Assembly (NCBI GenBank): GCA_016840945.1
Contig: JAEORJ010000281.1
Location: 1 to 10,544, forward strand
Direction: 5' to 3'
Source: Candidatus Gerdarchaeota archaeon
Lineage (GTDB): Archaea > Asgardarchaeota > Heimdallarchaeia > JABLTI01
Length of the DNA: 10,544 nucleotides
Of this stretch, positions 1-6,780 are shown one piece after another. Position 1 is the stretch's first letter. Each line of letters opens with the position of its first letter. Both the position numbers and the translations under genes were made by a program. The notes under the pieces were generated by a model, which saw only the letters and a program-made list of their open reading frames with translations, did no database searches and was not told the DNA's origin.

Positions 1-1545
1 ACTATAGCTAAAGATTATAATGGATTATTCAATTTCCGTTTTGATGATACGAATCCAATAACTGAGGAAGAAAAATATGTTCTGTCAATGATTGAAGACA
101 TTAAGTGGTTAGGTGTATATGAAAAACGAAATGAGGGAGACAATGTATTCTTTGCCTCGGATTATTTTGATCAAATGTATGAATATGCTGTTCAAATGAT
201 TAAAAAAGGGAAAGCCTATGTCTGTGATCTTTCTGCTGATGAAATCAGCGAATATCGTGGTTCATTAACTGAACCTGGAAGAAATAGTCCTTACAGAGAA
301 AGAACTATTGAGGAAAATCTTGATTTATTTACTCGAATGGAAAAGGGTGAATTCCCTGATGGTTCAAGAGTTCTCAGAGCAAAAATAGATATGAGTTCAC
401 CTAAGCTCAATTTAAGAGACCCTGTTATGTATAGGATTCTCCATAAAGAGCACCCGCATACAAAAGGTGCTTGGTGTGTTTATCCAATGTATGATTGGGC
501 TCATGGTTTAGAAGATAGTATTGAAGGAATAACTCACTCAATTTGTACGCTTGAATTTGAAAATCATCGTCCTCTTTATGATTGGTATCTAGATCAATTA
601 ACTGATGAGAAAGGCAAACCTATTCATCACCCACAACAAATAGAATTTGCTCGGGTTAATATTTCTAAAACAATTATGAGTAAAAGTAAGTTAATCATGC
701 TTGTTCGTAATAAGTTTGTTAAAGATTGGGATGATCCTCGCATGCCAACATTAGCGGGTATGAGAAGACGAGGTGTTCCAGCTTCTGCAATCCATAAGTT
801 CACCAGAGCAATTGGTGTTTCAAAAAGAGATAAGATAATCGATGATTCTATACTTAACAATTTTATACGAGAGGATTTATTTGAAAAAAGCCCTAGGGTG
901 ATGAGTATTATTAATCCTATCAAAGTTATAATTACAAACTATCCTAAAGATAAAACAGAAGAATTCATAGTGGAAAATCATCCTAAAGATAAAAAAATGG
1001 GTAAACGAAAAGTAACTTTTTCAAACGAGCTCTATATAGAGGAGGATGATTTTATGGAAGAACCTTTTGATGACTTCTATCGTTTAACTATGGATAATGA
1101 AGTCCGATTGAAATATGCCTACTTTATGAAATGTCAAAAAGTCATCAAGGATCCTAAAACACAAAAAATCAAGGAATTACATTGCACAATTGATCCTGAA
1201 ACAAAAGGAGGTAATGCTCCTGATAATCGTGATGTTAAAGGCACCATCCATTGGATTTCAGCTAAACATGCTATAAAAGCTGAAATGAGATTATTAGATG
1301 ATTTATTTACTAAAGATAACCCACTTGATGTTGAAGAAGGTGAGGAATTTACTGATTATATAAATCCTGATTCACTAATTATTGTTAATGGTTATGTTGA
1401 ACCTCAATTAATCAAAGCAAAAATCGGTGATATATATCAATTTGAAAGGCAAGGTTTCTTCTGTATAGATATTGATTCAAAATCAGACATGTTAGTATTT
1501 AATAGAACTATTCCACTACGTGATTCAAAACCAAAAGAAAATTAA
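1..1545 (+). CDS. glnS: Glutaminyl-tRNA synthetase, 5'-truncated by the window edge
   Basis: This class I synthetase charges tRNA(Gln) with glutamine using ATP, in the cytoplasm. The frame is open from base 1, and 514 residues are visible. E. coli GlnRS has about 554, so roughly 40-60 N-terminal residues, including the HIGH motif, lie upstream. Visible landmarks, numbered from base 1, are FRFDDTNP (12-19), the SPYRER segment, YPMYDWAH (161-168), HSICTLEF with Cys182, the KMSKS-equivalent MSKSK (226-230) and WDDPRMPT (from 243). A two-barrel anticodon-binding region follows from about residue 300 to the end, with INPIKVII, VKGTIHWIS, FERQGFF and FNRTIPLRD. The Tyr and Cys around YPMYDWAH and HSICTLEF match the glutamine pocket of GlnRS (Tyr211 and Cys229 in E. 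coli), which argues against GluRS. The first ATG in frame (88) is internal, because conserved sequence lies before it. The gene has no evident functional link to the transporters downstream. The identification is firm. Confidence 0.97.
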   Translation, partial: TIAKDYNGLFNFRFDDTNPITEEEKYVLSMIEDIKWLGVYEKRNEGDNVFFASDYFDQMYEYAVQMIKKGKAYVCDLSADEISEYRGSLTEPGRNSPYRERTIEENLDLFTRMEKGEFPDGSRVLRAKIDMSSPKLNLRDPVMYRILHKEHPHTKGAWCVYPMYDWAHGLEDSIEGITHSICTLEFENHRPLYDWYLDQLTDEKGKPIHHPQQIEFARVNISKTIMSKSKLIMLVRNKFVKDWDDPRMPTLAGMRRRGVPASAIHKFTRAIGVSKRDKIIDDSILNNFIREDLFEKSPRVMSIINPIKVIITNYPKDKTEEFIVENHPKDKKMGKRKVTFSNELYIEEDDFMEEPFDDFYRLTMDNEVRLKYAYFMKCQKVIKDPKTQKIKELHCTIDPETKGGNAPDNRDVKGTIHWISAKHAIKAEMRLLDDLFTKDNPLDVEEGEEFTDYINPDSLIIVNGYVEPQLIKAKIGDIYQFERQGFFCIDIDSKSDMLVFNRTIPLRDSKPKEN

Positions 1546-1597
1546 CTATAGAATTGTATTTTATCTTGATTATAAAAATACAATAATTATCATAGTT
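1544..1597 (+). repeat. Imperfect inverted repeat after glnS
   Basis: A 10-base arm ATTGTATTTT (1553-1562) is matched by its perfect complement AAAATACAAT (1575-1584), with a 12-base loop. The symmetry extends outward imperfectly to AACTAT (1544-1549) and ATAGTT (1592-1597). It starts on the glnS stop codon and fills the space before the next gene. The right arm overlaps a TATA-like sequence. It could be an RNA hairpin at the 3' end of glnS, an operator, or chance symmetry in AT-rich DNA. There is no GC-rich stem with a U-tract, so it is not a bacterial-type terminator. Confidence 0.45.
1570..1580 (+). promoter_or_regulatory. Candidate archaeal TATA box for the small gene
   Basis: TTATAAAAATA resembles an archaeal TATA box. 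Transcription would be expected to start about 25 bases downstream, near 1598-1602. That is just ahead of the ATG at 1608 but after the alternative TTG at 1596, so it favours the ATG. Such strings are common in AT-rich DNA, so support is weak. Confidence 0.3.
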
Positions 1598-1607
1598 GGA
1601 ACTTGAA

Positions 1608-2075
1608 ATGGCTCAAAAGGAACTCTTTAAGCTAACACCAATCAAACCTGAATATAAAGGTAACAATATTGAAGGTTATTTGTTCACTTTTGGAGGTTAT
1701 ACAAGTACGGTTGGTGATCTACGTTTATCAAGTCAATACTTACAAGACAAAATTTCAATTCGTCAGAATAAAGATTTTCAAATAACAGATTCTCTTGGGA
1801 ATTTTTGGGAAAATGCAACAATAAGGATACAATTGAAGGGAATTAAAATTCCTAATGATAACTTAATTCTATTAAAAATTAAATTAAAAACTGATGAAAA
1901 ACAAACAGTTCAGATTTATTTTGGAATACAAAAATTAAAGGAGGATCTCATTGAAGGCTTGAAAGTCATTGAATTGGAAATCGAGCCTATAAAGGGAGAC
2001 AATTATATCCATGTACGGACAATAAAAAATGGTTCTATTCTTCATTTTTATGAAATTAGTGGTTTCTTGATTTAA
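1608..2075 (+). CDS. Small protein of unknown function, 155 residues
   Basis: I do not recognise this protein. It has no signal peptide or membrane helix, so it is probably cytosolic. From about residue 20 it alternates hydrophobic and polar residues in short runs broken by Gly, Asn and Asp turns (for example ATIRIQLKGIKIP, LLKIKLKTDEKQTVQIYFGI and YIHVRTIKNGSILHFYEI). That suggests an all-beta fold such as a sandwich or barrel, but this is inference from pattern only. I chose the ATG at 1608 over an in-frame TTG at 1596. A TATA-like element at 1570-1580 would put transcription start between the two, and the extra residues (MELE) add nothing recognisable. No clear Shine-Dalgarno precedes either start, so the gene may have a very short leader. 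It sits 62 bases after glnS and 100 bases before the first permease, with a possible terminator between. Nothing ties it to either neighbour. It uses codons like its neighbours and the frame is clean, so it is likely a real gene. Confidence 0.75.
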   Translation: MAQKELFKLTPIKPEYKGNNIEGYLFTFGGYTSTVGDLRLSSQYLQDKISIRQNKDFQITDSLGNFWENATIRIQLKGIKIPNDNLILLKIKLKTDEKQTVQIYFGIQKLKEDLIEGLKVIELEIEPIKGDNYIHVRTIKNGSILHFYEISGFLI

Positions 2076-2080
2076 TTTTG

Positions 2081-2095
2081 AAAAATTAATTTTTT
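2081..2095 (+). terminator. Candidate oligo-T terminator after the small gene
   Basis: The sequence is A5-TTAA-T6, a perfect AT palindrome ending in a run of six T (2090-2095), starting five bases after the stop codon. Archaeal RNA polymerase can terminate at oligo-T tracts without a stable hairpin. A very similar A5-T6 string follows the first ATPase gene (6723-6733). In DNA this AT-rich the assignment is tentative. Confidence 0.35.
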
Positions 2096-2128
2096 AAATA
2101 GAAAAAAAGTCTAGAATACTAATTAATC

Positions 2129-2136
2129 TTATAAAG
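2129..2136 (+). promoter_or_regulatory. Candidate TATA box for transporter cassette 1
   Basis: TTATAAAG lies about 43 bases before the permease ATG at 2176. An archaeal start site about 25 bases downstream would fall near 2158-2162 and leave a leader of about 15 bases containing AGAGAG. The 100-base spacer (2076-2175) holds nothing else that I can assign. Motif match only. Confidence 0.3.
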
Positions 2137-2175
2137 TATATTGATAATTTATTTCTTTGTAGAGAGTTGGGTTAA

Positions 2176-5028
2176 ATGGAGTCGGATATACCTGATAAAA
2201 AATTAGGGATGTCAAAACAGAAGCTCTTCCAGATCTTTCTAAAAACGGGTCGAAAAAGAGTAAGTTTATCAATTATTTCTGGCATTCTAATTTTCTTAAC
2301 TATTACTAGTTTATGTATGGTCGTATATAAATATCGATTTCGATCTTTTACTGAATTACATTCTTCTGTAGATTGGTTCAATGACGGAACTATTAGTGCT
2401 AAATCAACTAATATCCCTAATTTTGAATTTGTATTTGCTGATAATATTTTACCTAATATGACTAATGAATTTTCAAATTTGCTTACAGAGAATCTACCTG
2501 GATTAAAAATAACTGATAATTGCTCTGCCATTAGAATGCAACTATTCCATTATACCTATAATCCTGATGATCCTTGGCATTATTATCAACTGGCAGCACC
2601 TGATGACCGCATTTATGGTGTACTCGAAAACGGTCTTATTGAAGGTCGCATGCCAAAAAATCAATCTGAATTAATTTACTACCAAAATGAAATGTTTCCT
2701 TTCAATGTAAATGATACTTTTGAAATTTGGTATTATTTAAGTGAATACTCGACACATCATACATACACCATTGTTGGTTTACTTGGAGAGGAGAAATTAA
2801 ATTCAGTTTTACAAAACGCAAATTTATCAACAGATATTGTTGGTGATTATCGTTTTGATACATTAGGATTATACAATTATTATAAAATGGGTGTATTTTA
2901 CACTAATTTTAGCACAATATATGATATATATTATCACGCACCATATTATTATGGCTATATAGATTATCTTGTTGATTTCAAATATAATTTAAACAATTTT
3001 GAATTAAGAAAAATAAAAGATTACTTGAGAGCTTATCAAACAGATTTTATTTTCAAACCTGCTGCAATTTCTCGTCAAAATGTCGAAATGGCTTCTGAAT
3101 TAAAATATTTTATAATTACCTATAATAACTTCTGGACAGTTGAATTAGCTAATATCATTGAAATTAATTCTCCTCTTCTTATTATGATTGGTTTAATTAG
3201 TCTAGTAACATTAAACATTGGATCAAAAGAATTAGATCTGATATTTCGAAGAATGAAACTATATGGTTTAAGTTACAAAATGATGAGGCAGATGATATTT
3301 TTAGAAGATTTTATCTTTACCTTCGTGAGCTTTCTATCAGGAACTGCTATTGGTATTTTAATTAGTTACCTGATCTCTCGAGATGTTAGTGGTTTATCTG
3401 ATATATTTTATATAGATTATTTTAAAGAACCTTTATTATTAATTTCATTGGGAATATTTTTAGTAGGATTCTTCTTGTTGAGTTTTATAATACATATTAC
3501 TATTGCTAGACAAAGTACTAAAGATGTTCATGAATTATATAAGAAAAAGAGAAGGAAAATAAAAGTATTATTTTCAACAAATGAGTTTAGATCATTCATT
3601 GTCGCATTAATATTTTCATTTATATCAGTGGTGCTTTACCTTCTATACGAGCTCCTAGGGACAAAAATTCAAGCATTTCGTAATTATACTTACCAAGTTG
3701 CTTTTTGGATGATGATAACTATTAGTATAGCATTTATTGCAGCATTTGTTTTCATTATGGTAGCTAGATTAGTTTCATGGTTATGGTCATTATTGAGTGA
3801 AAAACTATGGACAAATCGTCTGAATATGATGACTCTATCAATTAAACATATGACTGATAATAAGAATATCTATCAACTACTTATCTTAGGTACAATTGTT
3901 TTTGGATTAATCATATTACCAAGTTTATCGTTGAAATATTCGATACCAAATCACTTGAAAGAAGAAGCAGATCTAGCCTCAGGCTATACAAATTTGGTTG
4001 TTAGGCGTTTTCTTGATCCTGATAATGAACTAGATATTTATTTTGAAAATATCACTGAGATTGCTAATTACACAGAAGTAATTCATTATAAATTTATAGA
4101 TGATGATATCGAATATCCGCCACCATTTGAGATTAATGCTTTAGGAATTGAGGATCCAGAGATGTTTGCTTATATGATTAATCCAAAATTCTATGATGAA
4201 TCTGATATCACTATTGAAGATATATTAGCTTTATCTAATCTTACTTGTGTATTTTTTGATAGTAGCTATGCTAATGAACATCATTATACTTATAATCAAA
4301 CTATATTATCAACTAGATATAGCCGCTATGAAACGGAGTTTCGCTTTATCAATAGCTTTGATTATTTTCCATTGACTTATTATCCTTCACAATCAATTTT
4401 TTCAAAAACTGATGCTTTTACTATAGTTGCTAGTCGAGATACAATTAAGGAATTTACCAATAATCTATATTTCTCTACATACATAGGCGGAGAAACAATG
4501 AAACTCATAAAACCAGTTAATGAAAGCGTTATACCAATAATTCAAGAAAAACTTGCAGAGCATAATATTATTGCTACTACGTCAGAAGAATTCTATGATG
4601 ATTTCATAGATGAGATTAATGTATTTAATTATAATAATATCATGTTCTTTACTATTTTATCCATCTTATGTTTAATTTTCGTTGGCTATTTTTCAGGAAC
4701 AAAAGTTTATGAGGATCGAATAAGAATCATCGAAGCAATGTATCGAGCAGGAGCTAAACGAAGGCAAATATTAGGTTATTTCTGTATAGAGGTATTCATA
4801 ATTAATCTTATACCACTCATTATTGCAATAATAGCATCTTATCCTTTAATTAGATATGTAGCTGATATCTATCTGAATGTTAGAGAATGGTATCATAAAT
4901 TTGAGCCAAATTATCCAATTTGGATGGTAATGTTAGTGATTATTGGAGGTCTAATAATAGCTAGCATAGGATGGTGGATTGCTATAACACCACTAATTTA
5001 TCGTTATCGACCAGTTAAACAGGAGTGA
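2176..5028 (+). CDS. FtsX/LolC/MacB-type ABC transporter permease, double-length (copy 1)
   Basis: This 950-residue membrane subunit belongs to the MacB-like (type VII) ABC superfamily. Predicted helices lie at about 29-51, 332-350, 375-400, 418-443, 473-493, 507-531, 563-584, 821-840, 868-890 and 914-938. Two large extracytoplasmic domains span about 52-330 and 585-820. The first contains LIEGRMPKNQSELI, typical of MacB periplasmic-core-like domains. Two FtsX-type helix bundles follow these domains, each with a cytoplasmic coupling segment: FRRMKLYGLSYKMMRQM (357-373) and IEAMYRAGAKRRQIL (852-866). The layout equals two half-permeases joined by a basic cytosolic linker (KKKRRK, 456-461) and two extra helices, as in 10-helix permeases such as E. 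coli YbbP. Members of this superfamily use ATP to pull lipids or lipoproteins from the membrane, move peptides, or transmit force to envelope partners. The substrate cannot be read here. The extracytoplasmic parts carry many N-X-S/T sequons. The ATG at 2176 matches the length of the paralogue's N-terminus. The ATPase follows after 7 bases. Confidence 0.93.
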   Translation: MESDIPDKKLGMSKQKLFQIFLKTGRKRVSLSIISGILIFLTITSLCMVVYKYRFRSFTELHSSVDWFNDGTISAKSTNIPNFEFVFADNILPNMTNEFSNLLTENLPGLKITDNCSAIRMQLFHYTYNPDDPWHYYQLAAPDDRIYGVLENGLIEGRMPKNQSELIYYQNEMFPFNVNDTFEIWYYLSEYSTHHTYTIVGLLGEEKLNSVLQNANLSTDIVGDYRFDTLGLYNYYKMGVFYTNFSTIYDIYYHAPYYYGYIDYLVDFKYNLNNFELRKIKDYLRAYQTDFIFKPAAISRQNVEMASELKYFIITYNNFWTVELANIIEINSPLLIMIGLISLVTLNIGSKELDLIFRRMKLYGLSYKMMRQMIFLEDFIFTFVSFLSGTAIGILISYLISRDVSGLSDIFYIDYFKEPLLLISLGIFLVGFFLLSFIIHITIARQSTKDVHELYKKKRRKIKVLFSTNEFRSFIVALIFSFISVVLYLLYELLGTKIQAFRNYTYQVAFWMMITISIAFIAAFVFIMVARLVSWLWSLLSEKLWTNRLNMMTLSIKHMTDNKNIYQLLILGTIVFGLIILPSLSLKYSIPNHLKEEADLASGYTNLVVRRFLDPDNELDIYFENITEIANYTEVIHYKFIDDDIEYPPPFEINALGIEDPEMFAYMINPKFYDESDITIEDILALSNLTCVFFDSSYANEHHYTYNQTILSTRYSRYETEFRFINSFDYFPLTYYPSQSIFSKTDAFTIVASRDTIKEFTNNLYFSTYIGGETMKLIKPVNESVIPIIQEKLAEHNIIATTSEEFYDDFIDEINVFNYNNIMFFTILSILCLIFVGYFSGTKVYEDRIRIIEAMYRAGAKRRQILGYFCIEVFIINLIPLIIAIIASYPLIRYVADIYLNVREWYHKFEPNYPIWMVMLVIIGGLIIASIGWWIAITPLIYRYRPVKQE
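5021..5025 (+). promoter_or_regulatory. Ribosome-binding site of ATPase 1 inside the permease 3' end
   Basis: AGGAG sits 10 bases before the ATG at 5036 and is formed by the last permease codons, CAG GAG (Gln-Glu), directly before TGA. Ribosomes ending the permease would release next to the ATPase start, which suggests coupled synthesis. The same arrangement recurs at 9632-9636. Confidence 0.75.
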
Positions 5029-5035
5029 GTGAAAA

Positions 5036-6694
5036 ATGATAGAGTGCTATGATGTAATTAAAATTTATTCCGATGAAGAAGAAGGAACTAAAGTAGCTGC
5101 TTTAAGAGGTATAGATTTAAACATTAAAGAAGGCGAATTAGTCTCAGTTATTGGTCCTTCTGGTTCCGGCAAAACTACTTTGATAAAAATATTGGCTGGT
5201 ATAGAGAACATATCTAGTGGTGAAGTTATTGTTGATGGTAAAGATCTTACAATGTTAAAAAACCGAGATTTATTGAAATACCGACTTAACACTATAGGTT
5301 TAGTTCATCAAATGCCTGAGAGAACACTATTCTTATCTGGTACAGTTATGGATAATTTAACATTTTCAGCTAGTTTATATTCAAAGGATCATTCATATAA
5401 TAAAACGAACAATAAATTAATTTTGGAACAATTAGGTATAGACCATTTAGCTGATAGACGAGTGAGTTTTCTATCAGGGGGAGAAATGATCAGAACTGCT
5501 ATTGCTTGTATGTTAGCAAAAAAGACTAAAGTAATTCTCTGTGATGAACCTACAGGTCAACTTGATTCAGTAAATACTGAAATAGTTAAAAGCTTGCTGA
5601 GAAAAATTTCACATGATTTTAAAACAACTGTTTTAGTAGTAACTCATGATTTGAGATTTTTAAAAGGAGTAGATCGTACTTGCGAGATTCATAGTGGTAG
5701 AGTTAGCTCATTATACAATTTAGAAGAATTAGAAAGACAATCATTTAGTGATTATCCTATAGAGTATATAGCTCAAATAGATTCATCCCAAAGTGTAAGA
5801 TTACCTGATACTATCTATAACTTACTCCGCTTAAGAAAAAGCTTGAAATTTTCAATAAATGAAGATGCAACGATCATAATCAAACATCCTGAAGGTTTAG
5901 AACCAGAAAAATCAGGTGTTTTGGAAAGAAAGAAACGAAAAACACTAAAAATTTCTGATTTACCTGAGGATTATTTTGATAACAAGGACATTGATATCAA
6001 TTTAAACAATGTATCTAAAATTTACTCGGCTAGAAAATTAAAAGTTCCTGCATTAACAGATGTGACTTTAAAATTCTACAATGGTGAATTTGCTTTTATT
6101 ATTGGTCCAAGCGGATCTGGTAAATCTACATTAATCAAAATTATGACAGGAATGGAACCATTAACCAATGGTGAGATAACCATAACTGATACTAATTTAA
6201 ATAAATTAGATGATGGTCAAAGGGCATTATTTAGAAGAATGCATTTTGGAATTGTTTCGCAACAAGGAGATTTACATCCTACAATTACAGTTATGAAAAA
6301 TCTTTTCCTTAAGCAAATTATTGAAGGTAATTATATTAATCTCAAAAAATACCCAAAAACTAATATCGATAATATTTTGGAAAAATTCCAAATAACTCAT
6401 AGACAAAACTCATACCCACTAGAAATTTCAGGCGGAGAGTTACAAAGAGCATCTTTAGCTGTAGCTCAATTCGATAATCCAAGCATTCTAGTATTAGATG
6501 AACCAACAGCTAATATGGATTCAGAATTAGCAGGGATAGTAATGGATAATCTATATAGTTTGCATTCTAAATTAAACTGTACATTATTAATTACTACCCA
6601 TGATATTTCTCTTGTTAGAGATGGAACAAGAGTAATCGAATTACAGGATGGTAAAATAATCCATGATGGGTTAGCTTATATGGAAGAAATTTAG
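5036..6694 (+). CDS. ABC transporter ATPase with two fused nucleotide-binding domains (copy 1)
   Basis: This 552-residue cytosolic protein holds two LolD/MacB-like ATPase domains and should drive the permease encoded just upstream. Domain 1 has Walker A GPSGSGKTT (40-48), Q-loop Gln92, signature LSGGE (146-150), Walker B VILCDE (166-171), D-loop LDS (176-178) and switch His204. Domain 2 has Walker A GPSGSGKST (357-365), Q-loop Gln409, signature ISGGE (464-468), Walker B ILVLDE (484-489), D-loop MDS (494-496) and His522. Both keep the catalytic Glu (171 and 489) and the switch His, so both look able to hydrolyse ATP. Most LolD/MacB-type ATPases have one such domain (about 220-250 residues) and dimerise; here the dimer is probably within one chain. 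The inter-domain linker (about 225-318) is long and holds an AbrB/SpoVT-like segment at 244-286, then a basic stretch (KKRK, 299-302). The ATG has a good ribosome-binding site, and its paralogue starts at the same residue (MIEC). Confidence 0.95.
   Translation: MIECYDVIKIYSDEEEGTKVAALRGIDLNIKEGELVSVIGPSGSGKTTLIKILAGIENISSGEVIVDGKDLTMLKNRDLLKYRLNTIGLVHQMPERTLFLSGTVMDNLTFSASLYSKDHSYNKTNNKLILEQLGIDHLADRRVSFLSGGEMIRTAIACMLAKKTKVILCDEPTGQLDSVNTEIVKSLLRKISHDFKTTVLVVTHDLRFLKGVDRTCEIHSGRVSSLYNLEELERQSFSDYPIEYIAQIDSSQSVRLPDTIYNLLRLRKSLKFSINEDATIIIKHPEGLEPEKSGVLERKKRKTLKISDLPEDYFDNKDIDINLNNVSKIYSARKLKVPALTDVTLKFYNGEFAFIIGPSGSGKSTLIKIMTGMEPLTNGEITITDTNLNKLDDGQRALFRRMHFGIVSQQGDLHPTITVMKNLFLKQIIEGNYINLKKYPKTNIDNILEKFQITHRQNSYPLEISGGELQRASLAVAQFDNPSILVLDEPTANMDSELAGIVMDNLYSLHSKLNCTLLITTHDISLVRDGTRVIELQDGKIIHDGLAYMEEI
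5765..5893 (+). other. AbrB/SpoVT-like segment between the two ATPase domains (copy 1)
   Basis: Residues 244-286 of ATPase 1 follow the hydrophobic pattern of an AbrB swapped-hairpin domain. There is a strand ending in Asp (AQID), a turn, a strand ending in Leu-Pro (SVRLP), a short helix (DTIYNLLRL), then two strands (LKFSIN and TIIIKHP). Aligned by eye with Bacillus AbrB (VDELGRVVIP, then a helix, ALEIYV and KIILK) the spacing agrees, although the usual Gly-Arg of the turn is Gln-Ser here. In the family this fold forms interlocked dimers and often binds DNA. Its role inside an ATPase is unknown. The assignment rests on pattern resemblance only. Confidence 0.45.
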
Positions 6695-6722
6695 CAAAAA
6701 ACACTCACCTCAAAAAATAGGC

Positions 6723-6733
6723 AAAAATTTTTT
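6723..6733 (+). terminator. Candidate oligo-T terminator after cassette 1
   Basis: A5-T6 lies 28 bases after the ATPase 1 stop codon, and its last three T bases start the left arm of the inverted repeat at 6731. It would separate the two cassettes into different transcripts if it acts as an archaeal oligo-T terminator. The 28 bases before it (6695-6722) show no assignable feature. Confidence 0.35.
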
Positions 6734-6780
6734 AGTCTCTGTTATAGTATTGTTAATTGTTACAGAGGAAAGAGACTAAA
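6731..6780 (+). repeat. Perfect 10-bp inverted repeat next to the start of permease 2
   Basis: TTTAGTCTCT (6731-6740) and its exact complement AGAGACTAAA (6771-6780) flank 30 bases, and the right arm ends immediately before the TTG start at 6781. A competing inner pair, CTCTGT (6737-6742) with ACAGAG (6762-6767), shares bases with the left arm. The two pairings exclude each other in RNA. In DNA the arms flank a TATA-like element, as an operator might. In a read-through transcript the hairpin would place AGAGG (6764-6768) in its loop. No equivalent precedes permease 1. Confidence 0.55.
6742..6750 (+). promoter_or_regulatory. Candidate TATA element for cassette 2
   Basis: TTATAGTAT lies between the arms of the inverted repeat, about 35 bases before the TTG at 6781. 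Transcription from it would begin near 6770-6773, which leaves a leader of about 10 bases and excludes the upstream TTG at 6757. It is a weaker match than the other TATA candidates. Confidence 0.25.

Noticed and set aside
627..923. Antisense open frame of 98 codons
   Set aside because: It lies wholly opposite the conserved GlnRS catalytic region; its protein is low-complexity and hydrophobic, with no recognisable motif.
1..1545. Glutamyl-tRNA synthetase as an alternative identity
   Set aside because: The GITHSICTLEF and YPMYDWAH segments and the C-terminal barrels match GlnRS closely, including glutamine-pocket residues.
1596..1607. TTG as start of the small gene
   Set aside because: It would fall inside the inverted repeat and at or before the likely transcription start; ATG 1608 is the simpler choice.
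2172..2531. Antisense open frame of 119 codons
   Set aside because: Opposite the permease N-terminus, where the sense frame is conserved with the paralogue. The opposite strand of permease 2 has no comparable long frame.
5029..5031. GTG just before the ATPase 1 ATG as a start
   Set aside because: It is in a different frame and reaches a stop within a few codons.
5065..5292. Antisense open frames opposite the Walker A regions (also 9675-9887), similar to each other
   Set aside because: Their similarity (LPEP-GP) is the reverse complement of the conserved GPSGSGK coding sequence. This is a familiar shadow of ABC ATPase genes.
2176..6694. BceAB-type antibiotic-sensing transporter
   Set aside because: BceB permeases have one large extracytoplasmic domain between helices 7 and 8, and these have two. 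No sensor kinase or response regulator is present.
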